From assembly GCF_000478275.1 (NCBI RefSeq), contig NZ_ASJB01000069.1, positions 124,001 to 188,000 on the forward strand: a stretch of DNA of 64,000 nt, read 5' to 3'. Made by a program: the position numbers and the translations under genes. This stretch comes from Amycolatopsis orientalis DSM 40040 = KCTC 9412. Lineage in GTDB: Bacteria > Actinomycetota > Actinomycetes > Mycobacteriales > Pseudonocardiaceae. The notes beneath the pieces are model-generated. The model was not told where the DNA came from, did no database searches, and worked only from the letters and a program-made list of their open reading frames with translations. Positions 38,315 to 46,216 of the stretch are shown here, in pieces; the stretch's first letter is position 1, and every line of letters begins with the position of its first letter.

Positions 38315-39144
38315 ACCGGCTGCTCCTGACGGGAGGCCGCGATGTCCATCACCCGCAGCGCGCAGTAGGTCTCCCACAGCGTCGAACCGGGATTCGTGCT
38401 GAACCCGCCGTCGGGCTGCGCGCACCGCCGGACGGCGGCGTCCAGCTCCGCCCAGGGCCAGGCCAGATTCAGCAACTCGACGGTGCGCGCGCCCCAATAA
38501 GCGCTGGCGAGCGACCATTCCGCTTCGGACGGCCGCATCCGGATGTGCCCGAACCCGTCGTCGCACGAGACGACGAACGGACCGCTAGCCTGCGCGTCGG
38601 CGTGGTCCTGCTCGGTGCCGAGCCACTGCCGGATCGCGACCGAGCAGTAGGTCCGCTCGATGTCGGACGGGCGATCGGGCAGGAGCGCGCAGCCGTGGTC
38701 GTCCTTGGTGCATTCGCCGAGGAACGCGCGGATCGCACGGGCGGCGGACGGCTCCGGCCGGGCGCCGAGGATGATCAGGCACCGCACCCCGTAGAACAGG
38801 TCGTCCATGTCCACGACGGTCTTGTCCCCGGAGCAGAGCGCCTCGCCCACCCAGCGGACGACCGCGGCGGAATCGGGCACGGTGACCCCGGCGAGCTGAT
38901 ACAGCCGCAAGGCGTAATACGTCGCACCGAGGGAAGGCGCTCCACCGCTGAACATGGCGTAGGCGCCGCCCGTCCTCGCGCCGGAGGCGAATTCGAGCTC
39001 CTGTCGCGTGAGGCCGTGTCCTCGCATGGCGCGGATCTCGGCGCCGAACCGGGTGGCTTCGAGACTGGGGGCGCTCTCGTCGGTCTCGACGAGAAGCCCG
39101 TCCTTCGCACGGCAGTTCTCGACGAAGGTCATGGCGTCGGTCAT
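38311..39144 (-). CDS. Alpha/alpha-toroid (prenyltransferase/terpene-cyclase-like) protein with DxDD motif
   Basis: 277 aa. Four repeats of the prenyltransferase/squalene-cyclase type are visible: GGAYAMFSGGAPSLGATYYA, GCALLPDRPSDIERTYCSVA, DDGFGHIRMRPSEAEWS and QPDGGFSTNPGSTLWETYCA (the last with the Q-x-D-G-G-F QW-like motif, residues 243-248). Residues 112-115 are DMDD, matching the DxDD acid motif of class II terpene cyclases. Those enzymes need two such domains (~500 aa or more), and this gene encodes only one barrel. The ATGA overlap with the TrpA-like gene places it in the pathway. It may be a single-domain cyclase, a partner subunit, or a non-catalytic binding protein. Confidence 0.65.
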   Translation of the reverse strand: MTDAMTFVENCRAKDGLLVETDESAPSLEATRFGAEIRAMRGHGLTRQELEFASGARTGGAYAMFSGGAPSLGATYYALRLYQLAGVTVPDSAAVVRWVGEALCSGDKTVVDMDDLFYGVRCLIILGARPEPSAARAIRAFLGECTKDDHGCALLPDRPSDIERTYCSVAIRQWLGTEQDHADAQASGPFVVSCDDGFGHIRMRPSEAEWSLASAYWGARTVELLNLAWPWAELDAAVRRCAQPDGGFSTNPGSTLWETYCALRVMDIAASRQEQPV

Positions 39145-39165
39145 CGTGATCGTTCCTTTCCTTCC

Positions 39166-40344
39166 TCAGCCGGGCGCGGATCCGAAGATCTCGTTCTGCG
39201 GCGGGAAACTCTGGAAGTCGAGTGCTTCGAACCCGTAGTGGGAGGGCAGTTGCTGCGGGGCCGGGGTGTGGAACAGCAGCGAATCGGCGTGCAGCCGGTT
39301 CGCCGACGCGTGGGAGTAGGCGGTGAACAGATCCAGCGCCCGGCGTTGTGCCTGCGGGACCGAGACCAGCGGCCCGGCGTCGACGAAGTCGCCGACCTCC
39401 TTCAGCACGGCCATCCCGAGGCAGAAGGTCAGCAGGTCCTGCGGTTCGGTGACCAGTCCGGCTCCGGTGCGGACCACGCGATACGGCTTCGGCATGGCTT
39501 CGAGGAGGTCACCGGCGTAGATGACGAAGTCGGCGACGTCCGTCCCGGCGATGTCCAGCTCGAGGATGCTGGGGCTGAGCAGGTAGTTGAGGTAACCGAA
39601 GATCTTGGGGTTACGGCTGAAGTAGAACAGGCAGGCGGCTTCCTCCTCCGCCCGTGTCTCGGCGTCCACCTGCCCGGCAAGCCGGGACATCACGGTGCCG
39701 TAGCAACCGGAATCGACCAGCGCGACCCTCTCGGGCTCGAACCGCTCGCCGTCCCGCAGCCCCAGCACGTCTTCGAGCGTGCCGTGATCGGCGCGGGAGG
39801 CGTGAGCGAGCCGGATGTCCAGCCCGGCGGCCGGATCGAGCCGTCGCGCCGTGAGGTAGGTCGTCAGCATGTCGCGGGCGAGGAACAGGACATGGCGGCG
39901 ATCCCGGTGCACACACCACCGGACGACCCAGTCCGCGAAGGACACCCAAAGCGGGATCCAGGAGCGGATCCGCCAAAGGAACCGTTCGATCGCCGCGCCG
40001 ACGCCGTCCGCGACGGAGTGACCACGGCCGGGATCGACGGCGTGGCACACCTGCGCCATCTGGACCTCGGAGAGATCGCCTTCCCCGCGCATGGTTCCGA
40101 CGAAGTCGTGGATCGCCTCGTCCATACCGGGCGCGGCGGAACCCGTGATGGCGCACCAATGGTGAGTCCAGTACTCCCCCATCCGCGCCCATTCGGCCGA
40201 CGCGCTGACCGCGTCGTGGCCCGGACAGTCGACGAGCAGGCCGGTCAGCCACTCCGGGACGTCACCGGCAGGCACCCGGGAGCCGCCGGCCAGCACGGCC
40301 GCGGCACCTCCTCTTCGGGATTTCGTTTCACGCTCCTGGGACAT
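39166..40344 (-). CDS. Unassigned cytosolic protein, first gene of biosynthetic cluster
   Basis: 392 aa from the ATG at 40344, with AAGGG about 8 nt upstream; the frame is open further but without a site. I do not recognise the family with confidence. Two segments, HVLFLARDMLTTYLTARRL and VALVDSGCYGTVMSRL, resemble the paired RDG and vDiGwxG motifs of a HAD-like family found near polysaccharide genes, suggesting a phosphotransfer-type active site. There is no signal peptide or membrane helix. The N-terminal 20 residues are basic and poorly ordered. It leads the seven-gene operon that ends with the GYD gene. Confidence 0.6.
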   Translation of the reverse strand: MSQERETKSRRGGAAAVLAGGSRVPAGDVPEWLTGLLVDCPGHDAVSASAEWARMGEYWTHHWCAITGSAAPGMDEAIHDFVGTMRGEGDLSEVQMAQVCHAVDPGRGHSVADGVGAAIERFLWRIRSWIPLWVSFADWVVRWCVHRDRRHVLFLARDMLTTYLTARRLDPAAGLDIRLAHASRADHGTLEDVLGLRDGERFEPERVALVDSGCYGTVMSRLAGQVDAETRAEEEAACLFYFSRNPKIFGYLNYLLSPSILELDIAGTDVADFVIYAGDLLEAMPKPYRVVRTGAGLVTEPQDLLTFCLGMAVLKEVGDFVDAGPLVSVPQAQRRALDLFTAYSHASANRLHADSLLFHTPAPQQLPSHYGFEALDFQSFPPQNEIFGSAPG

Positions 40345-40787
40345 ACATCTGGCCCTTCGGTCGGTGGTACCGGGGCGCCACGCCGCGAATCCGGTGTGGA
40401 GGGGAGGAACGGGTACCGGTGGGTGACGCCGTCGTTCGCTACTGATTCGACCGTATGAGCCGGAAGGGACCGTGGCGATCACTTCGGCGCACGGTCCTGT
40501 CCATGATCCGTACCCAGGTCATGGAGACCCAAGGCCAAGTCGGAGGCGGGTACGGACCGTTCGGTACACGCTCCGGGCCCTTCACGCGGTCGAGGTCCGC
40601 GAGGGCCGCCTTCACCCTCGGCTGAAACGCAATGCCAGGAACTCAAGGGGCGGCTGCGCTTGGTAGTCCGGTTGTGACATCGCTGGTGCCTGCGGGCTTC
40701 GAGTGTGGAGGATTCAGGGCATTGAACGTCCCGAATCCTCCACACAAGGAGGCCTTCACGGACCGCCGTCCAGTGCGACTGGTGGTG
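40345..40787. other. Promoter region upstream of biosynthetic cluster
   Basis: The 443 bp have no supported gene. They hold the presumed promoter of the minus-strand cluster and, near the DMT gene, the palindrome at 40703-40745. Fragments such as AGGCCTTCACGGA near 40750 repeat sequence seen at 20030, a sign of dispersed repeat debris. Confidence 0.6.
40703..40745. repeat. Variable-arm palindrome with core AGGGCATTGAACGTCCC
   Basis: Outer arms GTGTGGAGGATTC / GAATCCTCCACAC pair perfectly and the inner core pairs with two mismatches. The core matches those at 19777 and 19906, but the arms do not. It lies 42 bp downstream of the DMT exporter gene, where it may end that transcript. Confidence 0.8.
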
Positions 40788-41621
40788 CTAACCGGCCAGG
40801 AGTACGACGGCGGCGGCCGCGCCGACGAGCCCGAGGACCTGTGGCCGATTCAGACGTTCTTTGAGGACGGCGATGCCGAGGAGCACCGGGATGGCGGGAT
40901 ACAACGAGGACAGCACCACCGAGATGGCGAGCAACTGCCGTTGGGTCGCCAAGGTGTACAACACGATCGCCGCCGCCCCCAGCACCCCGGTGAACACGGC
41001 CGGGAGCACCAGTTTCGGCCGCAGACCGGCACCGGGCGTCCCCGACCGGATCATGGGGAGCAGGGCGAGTGCCGAAATCACGCGGCTGGCCACGATCGGC
41101 CACAGCCCGGCCGACGGATCGACCTGTCCGAGCCCGATGTTCTGCAGCGCGAACCCGGCGCCGGCGATCAGTCCGTCGACGGCGCCGTGCGCGGTGCCGC
41201 CGTCACCGCCGTTCCCGCCGCGCGCGATGAGCCACAGCGCCGGGAAGGCGACCACGATCCCGCACCAGGCGAGCGGATCCGGGCGATCGCCCAAGAGGAC
41301 GACGCCCGCGAGTACCGGTACCGCGACTCCGCCGACGACGCTGAGCGGCACGACGACGCTCATCCGGCCGCGGCTCATGCCCCGGTAGAGGAAGAGCACG
41401 CCGATCCCGGTACCCAGCCCGGAAAGTCCGCCCCATGACAGATCCGCCACCCCGACGGAGGGAGCCCGGACGAAGAAGGCGGCGGCCGCCGTGACGATCA
41501 GGCCGCCGACCTGGCCGATCAGCGCGACAAGTTCGGGTTTGGCGTGCCGCGAGAGGAGTCCGGCGGCGAAGTCGGCGAGCCCGAAGCACAGGGCGGAGAA
41601 CAACGCGAGTGTCTCACCCAT
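40788..41621 (-). CDS. EamA/DMT-family exporter
   Basis: 277 aa from ATG with AGGA upstream. Ten hydrophobic helices in two EamA halves are typical of drug/metabolite exporters (GETLALFSALCFGLADFAAG; VLLGIAVLKERLNRPQVLG at the second half's signature). It lies upstream of the biosynthetic cluster on the same strand, behind the AraC gene, and could export the product. The palindrome and 443-bp gap before the cluster leave this unproven. Confidence 0.85.
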   Translation of the reverse strand: MGETLALFSALCFGLADFAAGLLSRHAKPELVALIGQVGGLIVTAAAAFFVRAPSVGVADLSWGGLSGLGTGIGVLFLYRGMSRGRMSVVVPLSVVGGVAVPVLAGVVLLGDRPDPLAWCGIVVAFPALWLIARGGNGGDGGTAHGAVDGLIAGAGFALQNIGLGQVDPSAGLWPIVASRVISALALLPMIRSGTPGAGLRPKLVLPAVFTGVLGAAAIVLYTLATQRQLLAISVVLSSLYPAIPVLLGIAVLKERLNRPQVLGLVGAAAAVVLLAG

Positions 41622-41668
41622 GCGTTCCTGCCTAGTGCATGATCACCGGCCCCGCAACTTATCCGGCG

Positions 41669-42658
41669 TCAGCGAAAAGGGACGACAAGGCGGCGCAGTG
41701 TATGGGAGGGAGCCTCGCCGAACCGGTCGCGATAGGTGGCCGCGAAGCGTCCGAAATGGAAGAAGCCGTGCCGCTGCGCGACTTGCGCCACGGTGACCAC
41801 GTCGGGTTCGCCCGACGCCAGATCGGCATGGGCGCGCTGCAACCGGACATCGCGGAGATAGGCGTTGGGCGTGGTCGCCAGATGCCGTTTGAAACCCTTC
41901 TCCAGCGCGCGGACGCTCACTCCCAGTTCACGGGCGAGACTCGCCACCGAATGGTTCCGGTGTGGCTGCCCTTCGATCAGCCTGGTGGCCTCCCGAATGG
42001 TTCGGGAGGAAACGAGTTTCGCCTCACCGGTCACGACATCCCAATAATTGTGCTTCTGCGATGCCAAAAACGTTGTCATCAATCCCTGTTCGACGGAATC
42101 CGCGACGACGTCGATTTCCAGCGCACTGTCCGTGTCGTCCAGTGACCCCAGGTAGGCGGCCAGCGCGTCGTACCAGCCTTTGGCGGGCTGGCGACCGAGG
42201 TTGAGCACCTCTTCGAAGCGCAGGGGCTGCGGCAGGGCACGGCCCAGCATCGCGCTCAGCCGCATTTCCAGGACCCCGCGGTCGATGACGACCATCAGCT
42301 GGGCGAACTCCTGCGTCCAGCGCAGCTCCATCGCGGCCCCGGGATTGGCGACGTATCCCCGCCGTTCCCGGATGTGCAGCTTTCGCTTGCCACCACTGAC
42401 GGCGGCGCGGCCGGTCACCGGGATCGAAATCAGGAACCGGCGCCGGGGACATTCCACCCGCAGTCCGGACGCGGCCGGATACTCGATGTAGGCGACGGTG
42501 AAGTTCTTCGTCTGGCGGGCATGCACCCGGCCCGGCGAGCCTTCCGGCGCGGAATTCGGGTGCAACCGGGATTCGCCGAGCAGACCGGCGAGTGTCTTCT
42601 CCATCTCGTCAGGGTCTTCCGAAACCAGCAGCGTGTAGTTTCCGAGCGGCCTGTCCAC
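41669..42658 (-). CDS. AraC-family transcriptional regulator
   Basis: 329 aa from the GTG at 42658, preceded by GGGGG; the frame is open to 42853 but without a clear site. The N-terminal ligand-binding cupin-like domain (AraC-binding-2 type) covers about residues 20-190. The C-terminal double HTH has SVASLARELGVSVRALEKGF and VTVAQVAQRHGFFHFGRFA, then the conserved YRDRFGEAPSHTLRR end. It lies 47 bp upstream of the exporter and is the only regulator near the biosynthetic cluster, so it is the prime candidate for its control. Confidence 0.9.
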   Translation of the reverse strand: MDRPLGNYTLLVSEDPDEMEKTLAGLLGESRLHPNSAPEGSPGRVHARQTKNFTVAYIEYPAASGLRVECPRRRFLISIPVTGRAAVSGGKRKLHIRERRGYVANPGAAMELRWTQEFAQLMVVIDRGVLEMRLSAMLGRALPQPLRFEEVLNLGRQPAKGWYDALAAYLGSLDDTDSALEIDVVADSVEQGLMTTFLASQKHNYWDVVTGEAKLVSSRTIREATRLIEGQPHRNHSVASLARELGVSVRALEKGFKRHLATTPNAYLRDVRLQRAHADLASGEPDVVTVAQVAQRHGFFHFGRFAATYRDRFGEAPSHTLRRLVVPFR

Positions 42659-43017
42659 CCGAGTGCCCCCTTTTCGGACAGCGACGAATGGGGCACTTGC
42701 CGTGAGGTACCCCCAATTAACGGAACACCGGGCCACCTGTCGGGCTGGTGGCCCATTATCACGGGTACCCAATTCGATCGGGTGACGTGAACGTAGTGGG
42801 TGAATCCGTTCGAATAGCCTAATCGCGCCACGGAGAAGCTCCTCGGTAACCACTCACGCGAACTTCAAACGCGTCGATTCCGGTCAATCCGCGCACGCTC
42901 GGGTACCGCTCGCCGTCACCCAGCGCTGACGGGCAAGCGATACGCGCGCAGCGACAAACGACCCGGCGGGACGCGCTCCCATACTGGCTCCTCCAGGGCC
43001 GGATGAGGAGTCAGTGA
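42659..43017. other. Intergenic region between araC-type gene and APC permease
   Basis: The 359 bp hold divergent promoters and no supported gene. Structures seen: an 8-bp inverted repeat GGGCCACC/GGTGGCCC at 42730-42754, and two similar tracts, GGTACCCCCAATT near 42701 and GGTACCCAATT near 42764, which could be AraC half-sites. Confidence 0.5.
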
Positions 43018-44475
43018 ATGAGCCGAGACGACACATCGCTCGCCAAGAACGTCCTGGGCGTACCGGGCATCGTCTTCCTCGTGCTCGCCGCCGTCGCGCC
43101 ACTGACCGGGATGGTCGTGATCGCGGCCATCGGCATCGCGGTCGGGAACGGCGGCGGCATGGTCGCGGCCTTCCTGCTGGCCACCGTGGTCCTGCTGCTG
43201 TTCGCGGTCGGCTACGCGCAGATGTCGCGGGTACTCACGAGCGCGGGTGGCTTCTACGCCTTCGTGGTCAAGGGGCTGGGCAGGACGCCGGGGCTCGTCG
43301 CCGGGTTCATCGCGATGCTCGGCTACAACTGTTTCGTCGCGGGCGCGATCGGTACGAGCGGGTTCTTCACCTCCACCGCGATCGACGACGTCTTCGGCCT
43401 GAAACTCGATTGGCTGTTCTGGAGCGCGCTTTCGGTCGTGCTGGTCCTTCTGCTCAGCCGCCGGGGCATCGCGGTCAGCGCGAAAGTACTGGGCGTCTCC
43501 CTGATCCTCGAAGTGTCGATCCTGCTGGTGATGGACTTCAGCGTGCTGTTCCGGCACGGCTTCTCGTTCGCCGCGTTCAGCCCGTCCGTCCTGTTCCAGG
43601 GCGCCGGCGGACTGGCGTTGTTGTTCGCCGCCAACGCCTTCATCGGGTTCGAGGCGACGGCACTGTTCGGCGAGGAGGCCAAGGATCCGAAGCGGACGAT
43701 CCCGCGGGCGACCTACATCGCCATCGGCTTCATCGGCGTGTTCGCCGCGTTCACCACCTGGGCGGTGGTCAGCGCGATCGGCGCCGAACAGGCGCAGGAC
43801 GTGGCCGCGGCGCATCTGTCGAGCGGGGATCTCGTGCTCTCGGTCGCCCAGGAGTACCTCGGCGGCCCGCTGACCAAGGTGATGCTGCTGCTCCTGGTGG
43901 TCAGCCTGTTCGCGGCCCTGCTGGCGCTGCACAATTCGGCGACCCGCTACCTGTACGCGCTGGGCCGGGCCGGTGTGCTGCCGCGTCTGCTGGGCAGGAC
44001 CGATCCGCGCAACGGCGCGCCGCGTCACGCCTCGATCGTCCAACTGGCCTTCGGATCGTTGGTGGCACTGGGGTTCCGGCTCGCCGGGCTCGACCCGGTC
44101 GCCGATCTCACGGCGAGCATGACCGGTTTCGGCACCCTCGGGATTCTCACCCTGCAACTGTTCGCGGCGGTCGCGATCCTGGTCTACTTCCGCCGGACCC
44201 GCGACCGCCGGATCGTGAAGACCCTGCTCGCTCCCGGACTGGGCGCGGCGGGGCTCGGGCTCATCGTGACGCTGGCGATCCTCAACTTCCCGACCCTCGC
44301 CGGGTCGAGCAACGGCGTCGTCCCGCTGCTGCCGTGGCTGCTCCTGCTGGTCGCGCTGGCCGGGATCGCCCTCGCCGGCTGGCTGCGCCGGTTCCGCCCG
44401 GCGGTGTACGCGGCACTGGAGACCGACCTGGAACGCGATCCCGCGCCGAGGGCGTCAGACGTTGTTGGTCAGTGA
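43018..44475 (+). CDS. APC-family amino acid permease
   Basis: 485 aa with GAGGAG 7 nt before the ATG. About 12-14 membrane helices. The first-helix segment is GIVFLVLAAVAPLTGMVV and the helix-6 region FAANAFIGFEATALFGEEAK matches the amino-acid-permease consensus (FxGFEAxA). A C-terminal polar tail of ~30 residues is cytoplasmic. The last 21 bp overlap the convergent GntR gene. Substrate unknown; an amino acid or polyamine is likely. Confidence 0.88.
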   Translation: MSRDDTSLAKNVLGVPGIVFLVLAAVAPLTGMVVIAAIGIAVGNGGGMVAAFLLATVVLLLFAVGYAQMSRVLTSAGGFYAFVVKGLGRTPGLVAGFIAMLGYNCFVAGAIGTSGFFTSTAIDDVFGLKLDWLFWSALSVVLVLLLSRRGIAVSAKVLGVSLILEVSILLVMDFSVLFRHGFSFAAFSPSVLFQGAGGLALLFAANAFIGFEATALFGEEAKDPKRTIPRATYIAIGFIGVFAAFTTWAVVSAIGAEQAQDVAAAHLSSGDLVLSVAQEYLGGPLTKVMLLLLVVSLFAALLALHNSATRYLYALGRAGVLPRLLGRTDPRNGAPRHASIVQLAFGSLVALGFRLAGLDPVADLTASMTGFGTLGILTLQLFAAVAILVYFRRTRDRRIVKTLLAPGLGAAGLGLIVTLAILNFPTLAGSSNGVVPLLPWLLLLVALAGIALAGWLRRFRPAVYAALETDLERDPAPRASDVVGQ

Positions 44476-45204
44476 GAGGTTGAACGAGTAGCGCGAGGCG
44501 CGGTAGAGATGCCAGCCGTACTCGACGACCCGCCCGGTGTCGTCGTAGGTGGTGCGCCGCATGGTGAGCAGTGCCGCCCCCGGCCTCTCCCCCAGCAGTT
44601 CGGCGTCCTCCTCGGTCGCCTCGCGGGCGCCGACGTTCTGCTGGGCGGCGTGCAACCGGACGCCCGCGGATCGCAGTAGCTGATAGAGACCCTTGTCCCG
44701 CAGTTCGTCGTCGTCCGGGTCGATGACGCCGTCGGGCAGGTAGTTGTTCATGACCGCCAGCGGTTCGCCGCCGGTCGAGCGCACCCGCTTGAGCCGCCGG
44801 ACCCGGGTCAGTCCGGGCGTTTCGAGCCGCTCGGCGGCGTCCTCACCGGCGGGCTCGACCTGGTTGACCAGGACGACGGTCTCCGGCTTGTCCCCGAGTT
44901 CGCTGAGATCGTCGAAGAGGCTGCTCAAGCGGAGCGGGCGGGCGACCTTGGTACGCACGACCTGTGTGCCGACACCGCGTTTGCGGACGAGCAGCCCCTG
45001 GTTCACCAGCGACTGGATCGCCTGGCGGATGGTCGGCCGCGACAGATACAGCCGCGCGGCCAGATCGACCTCGTTGTCGAGCCTCGCGCCGTTCGGCAGC
45101 CTGCCGTCCTCGATCGCGGCCCGGAGCTGCCGGGCGACCTGGGCGTACAGCGGCTCGGGGCTGTTCGGATCCACCACGATCTCGCCGGGTGCCCAGGGAA
45201 TCAT
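44455..45204 (-). CDS. GntR-family regulator with UTRA domain (HutC subfamily)
   Basis: 249 aa. The N-terminal winged HTH (LYAQVARQLRAAIEDGRLPN, ARLYLSRPTIRQAIQSLV) is followed by a UTRA ligand domain from about residue 95 (FDDLSELGDKPETVV; the C-terminal YNLSL-type end reads SFNLSLTN). It is divergent from the Cgl0159/IolA gene pair (116 bp gap) and probably represses it in the absence of an inositol-derived inducer, as known for IolR-type regulators. Confidence 0.9.
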   Translation of the reverse strand: MIPWAPGEIVVDPNSPEPLYAQVARQLRAAIEDGRLPNGARLDNEVDLAARLYLSRPTIRQAIQSLVNQGLLVRKRGVGTQVVRTKVARPLRLSSLFDDLSELGDKPETVVLVNQVEPAGEDAAERLETPGLTRVRRLKRVRSTGGEPLAVMNNYLPDGVIDPDDDELRDKGLYQLLRSAGVRLHAAQQNVGAREATEEDAELLGERPGAALLTMRRTTYDDTGRVVEYGWHLYRASRYSFNLSLTNNV

Positions 45205-45320
45205 GCGCGGAGCCTACCGCGACGAGCAGTGTGGTCGTTATGACCTTATGTCCATATGTCTTGACAAAGTTCAGGGCAGTTGCGAACGTCGAGTTACCAC
45301 GCGAGCCAGGAGGATCAAGG
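45205..45320. promoter_or_regulatory. Divergent promoter region with GntR operator-like AT-rich tract
   Basis: The 116-bp gap contains GTTATGACCTTATGTCC and CATATGTC in tandem (about 45237-45260), an AT-rich patch with repeated ATGTC/ATGACC units, then TTGACA at 45261-45266, a good -35 for the rightward genes. No strong -10 is visible. The repeats are plausible GntR/UTRA binding sites. Confidence 0.45.
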
Positions 45321-46190
45321 GTGTCGGACACAGTACGCCGGGTAGTCGCCGCACGGGTCCGCGATCCGGAGGCCATCGCGGCGGCCGCGGCCGCCCGGGT
45401 CCGGGCGAAGTCGCCGTTCAACGACAAAGGCGCCGCGATGATCATCGCGGCCGATCATCCGGCGCGCGGCGCGAACGGCGTCGGCTCCGACCCGCTCGCG
45501 ATGGCCGACCGCGGCGAACTGCTGGACCGCCTCTGCCTGGCGCTGGAGCGGCCCGGGGTCACCGGGGTGCTGGCGACCCCGGACGTCATCGACGATCTGC
45601 TGATCCTCGGCGTCCTCGAGGGCAAGACCGTCCTCGGCTCCATGAACCGCACCGGCCTCGCCGGATCGAGTTTCGAGATCGACGACCGGTTCGCCTGCTA
45701 CGACGCCGAGGCGATCGAACGGATGCGGTTCGACGGCGGCAAGACGCTCACCAGGATCTGCCTGACCGACCCGGCGACCCCTGGCGCCCTCGAGAACACC
45801 GCGAACGCGATCAACGACCTGGCGGACCGGAAACTGATCGCGCTGGTCGAACCGTTCCTCGCGGACTGGGTCGACGGACGGCTCCGCAACGACCTCTCCC
45901 CCGACGCCGTGATCCGCTCCATCACCATCGCCTCCGGCCTCGGCCGCTCGTCGGCCTACACCTGGCTGAAACTCCCGGTGGTCGAGGACATGGAGCGTGT
46001 GCTGGCCGCCTCGACCCTGCCCACCGTCCTGCTGGGCGGGGAGGTCAAGGATCCCGACGCCGCGTTCGCCGCCTGGCAGCGCGCGCTCGCGCTCCCGACC
46101 GTGCAGGGCCTCGTGGTCGGCCGGTCCCTGCTCTACCCACACGACGGCGACGTCGCCAAGGCCGTCGACACCGCCGTCGGGCTGCTGTGA
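45321..46190 (+). CDS. Cgl0159-family (beta/alpha)8 aldolase-like protein (inositol catabolism type)
   Basis: 289 aa from the GTG at 45321, with AGGAGGA upstream. It is a TIM-barrel protein of the DeoC/LacD-like class: AAMIIAADHPARGANGVG at the start, TLTRICLTDPATPG mid-way, and a terminal phosphate loop VQGLVVGRSLLYPHDGD. The family is found in actinobacterial inositol (iol) clusters, where an aldolase splits 5-dehydro-2-deoxyphosphogluconate; IolJ-like activity is inferred. It is followed after 26 bp by the semialdehyde dehydrogenase gene. Confidence 0.82.
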   Translation: MSDTVRRVVAARVRDPEAIAAAAAARVRAKSPFNDKGAAMIIAADHPARGANGVGSDPLAMADRGELLDRLCLALERPGVTGVLATPDVIDDLLILGVLEGKTVLGSMNRTGLAGSSFEIDDRFACYDAEAIERMRFDGGKTLTRICLTDPATPGALENTANAINDLADRKLIALVEPFLADWVDGRLRNDLSPDAVIRSITIASGLGRSSAYTWLKLPVVEDMERVLAASTLPTVLLGGEVKDPDAAFAAWQRALALPTVQGLVVGRSLLYPHDGDVAKAVDTAVGLL

Positions 46191-46216
46191 ATCCACTACC
46201 GGTGAAAGGCTGTCCC

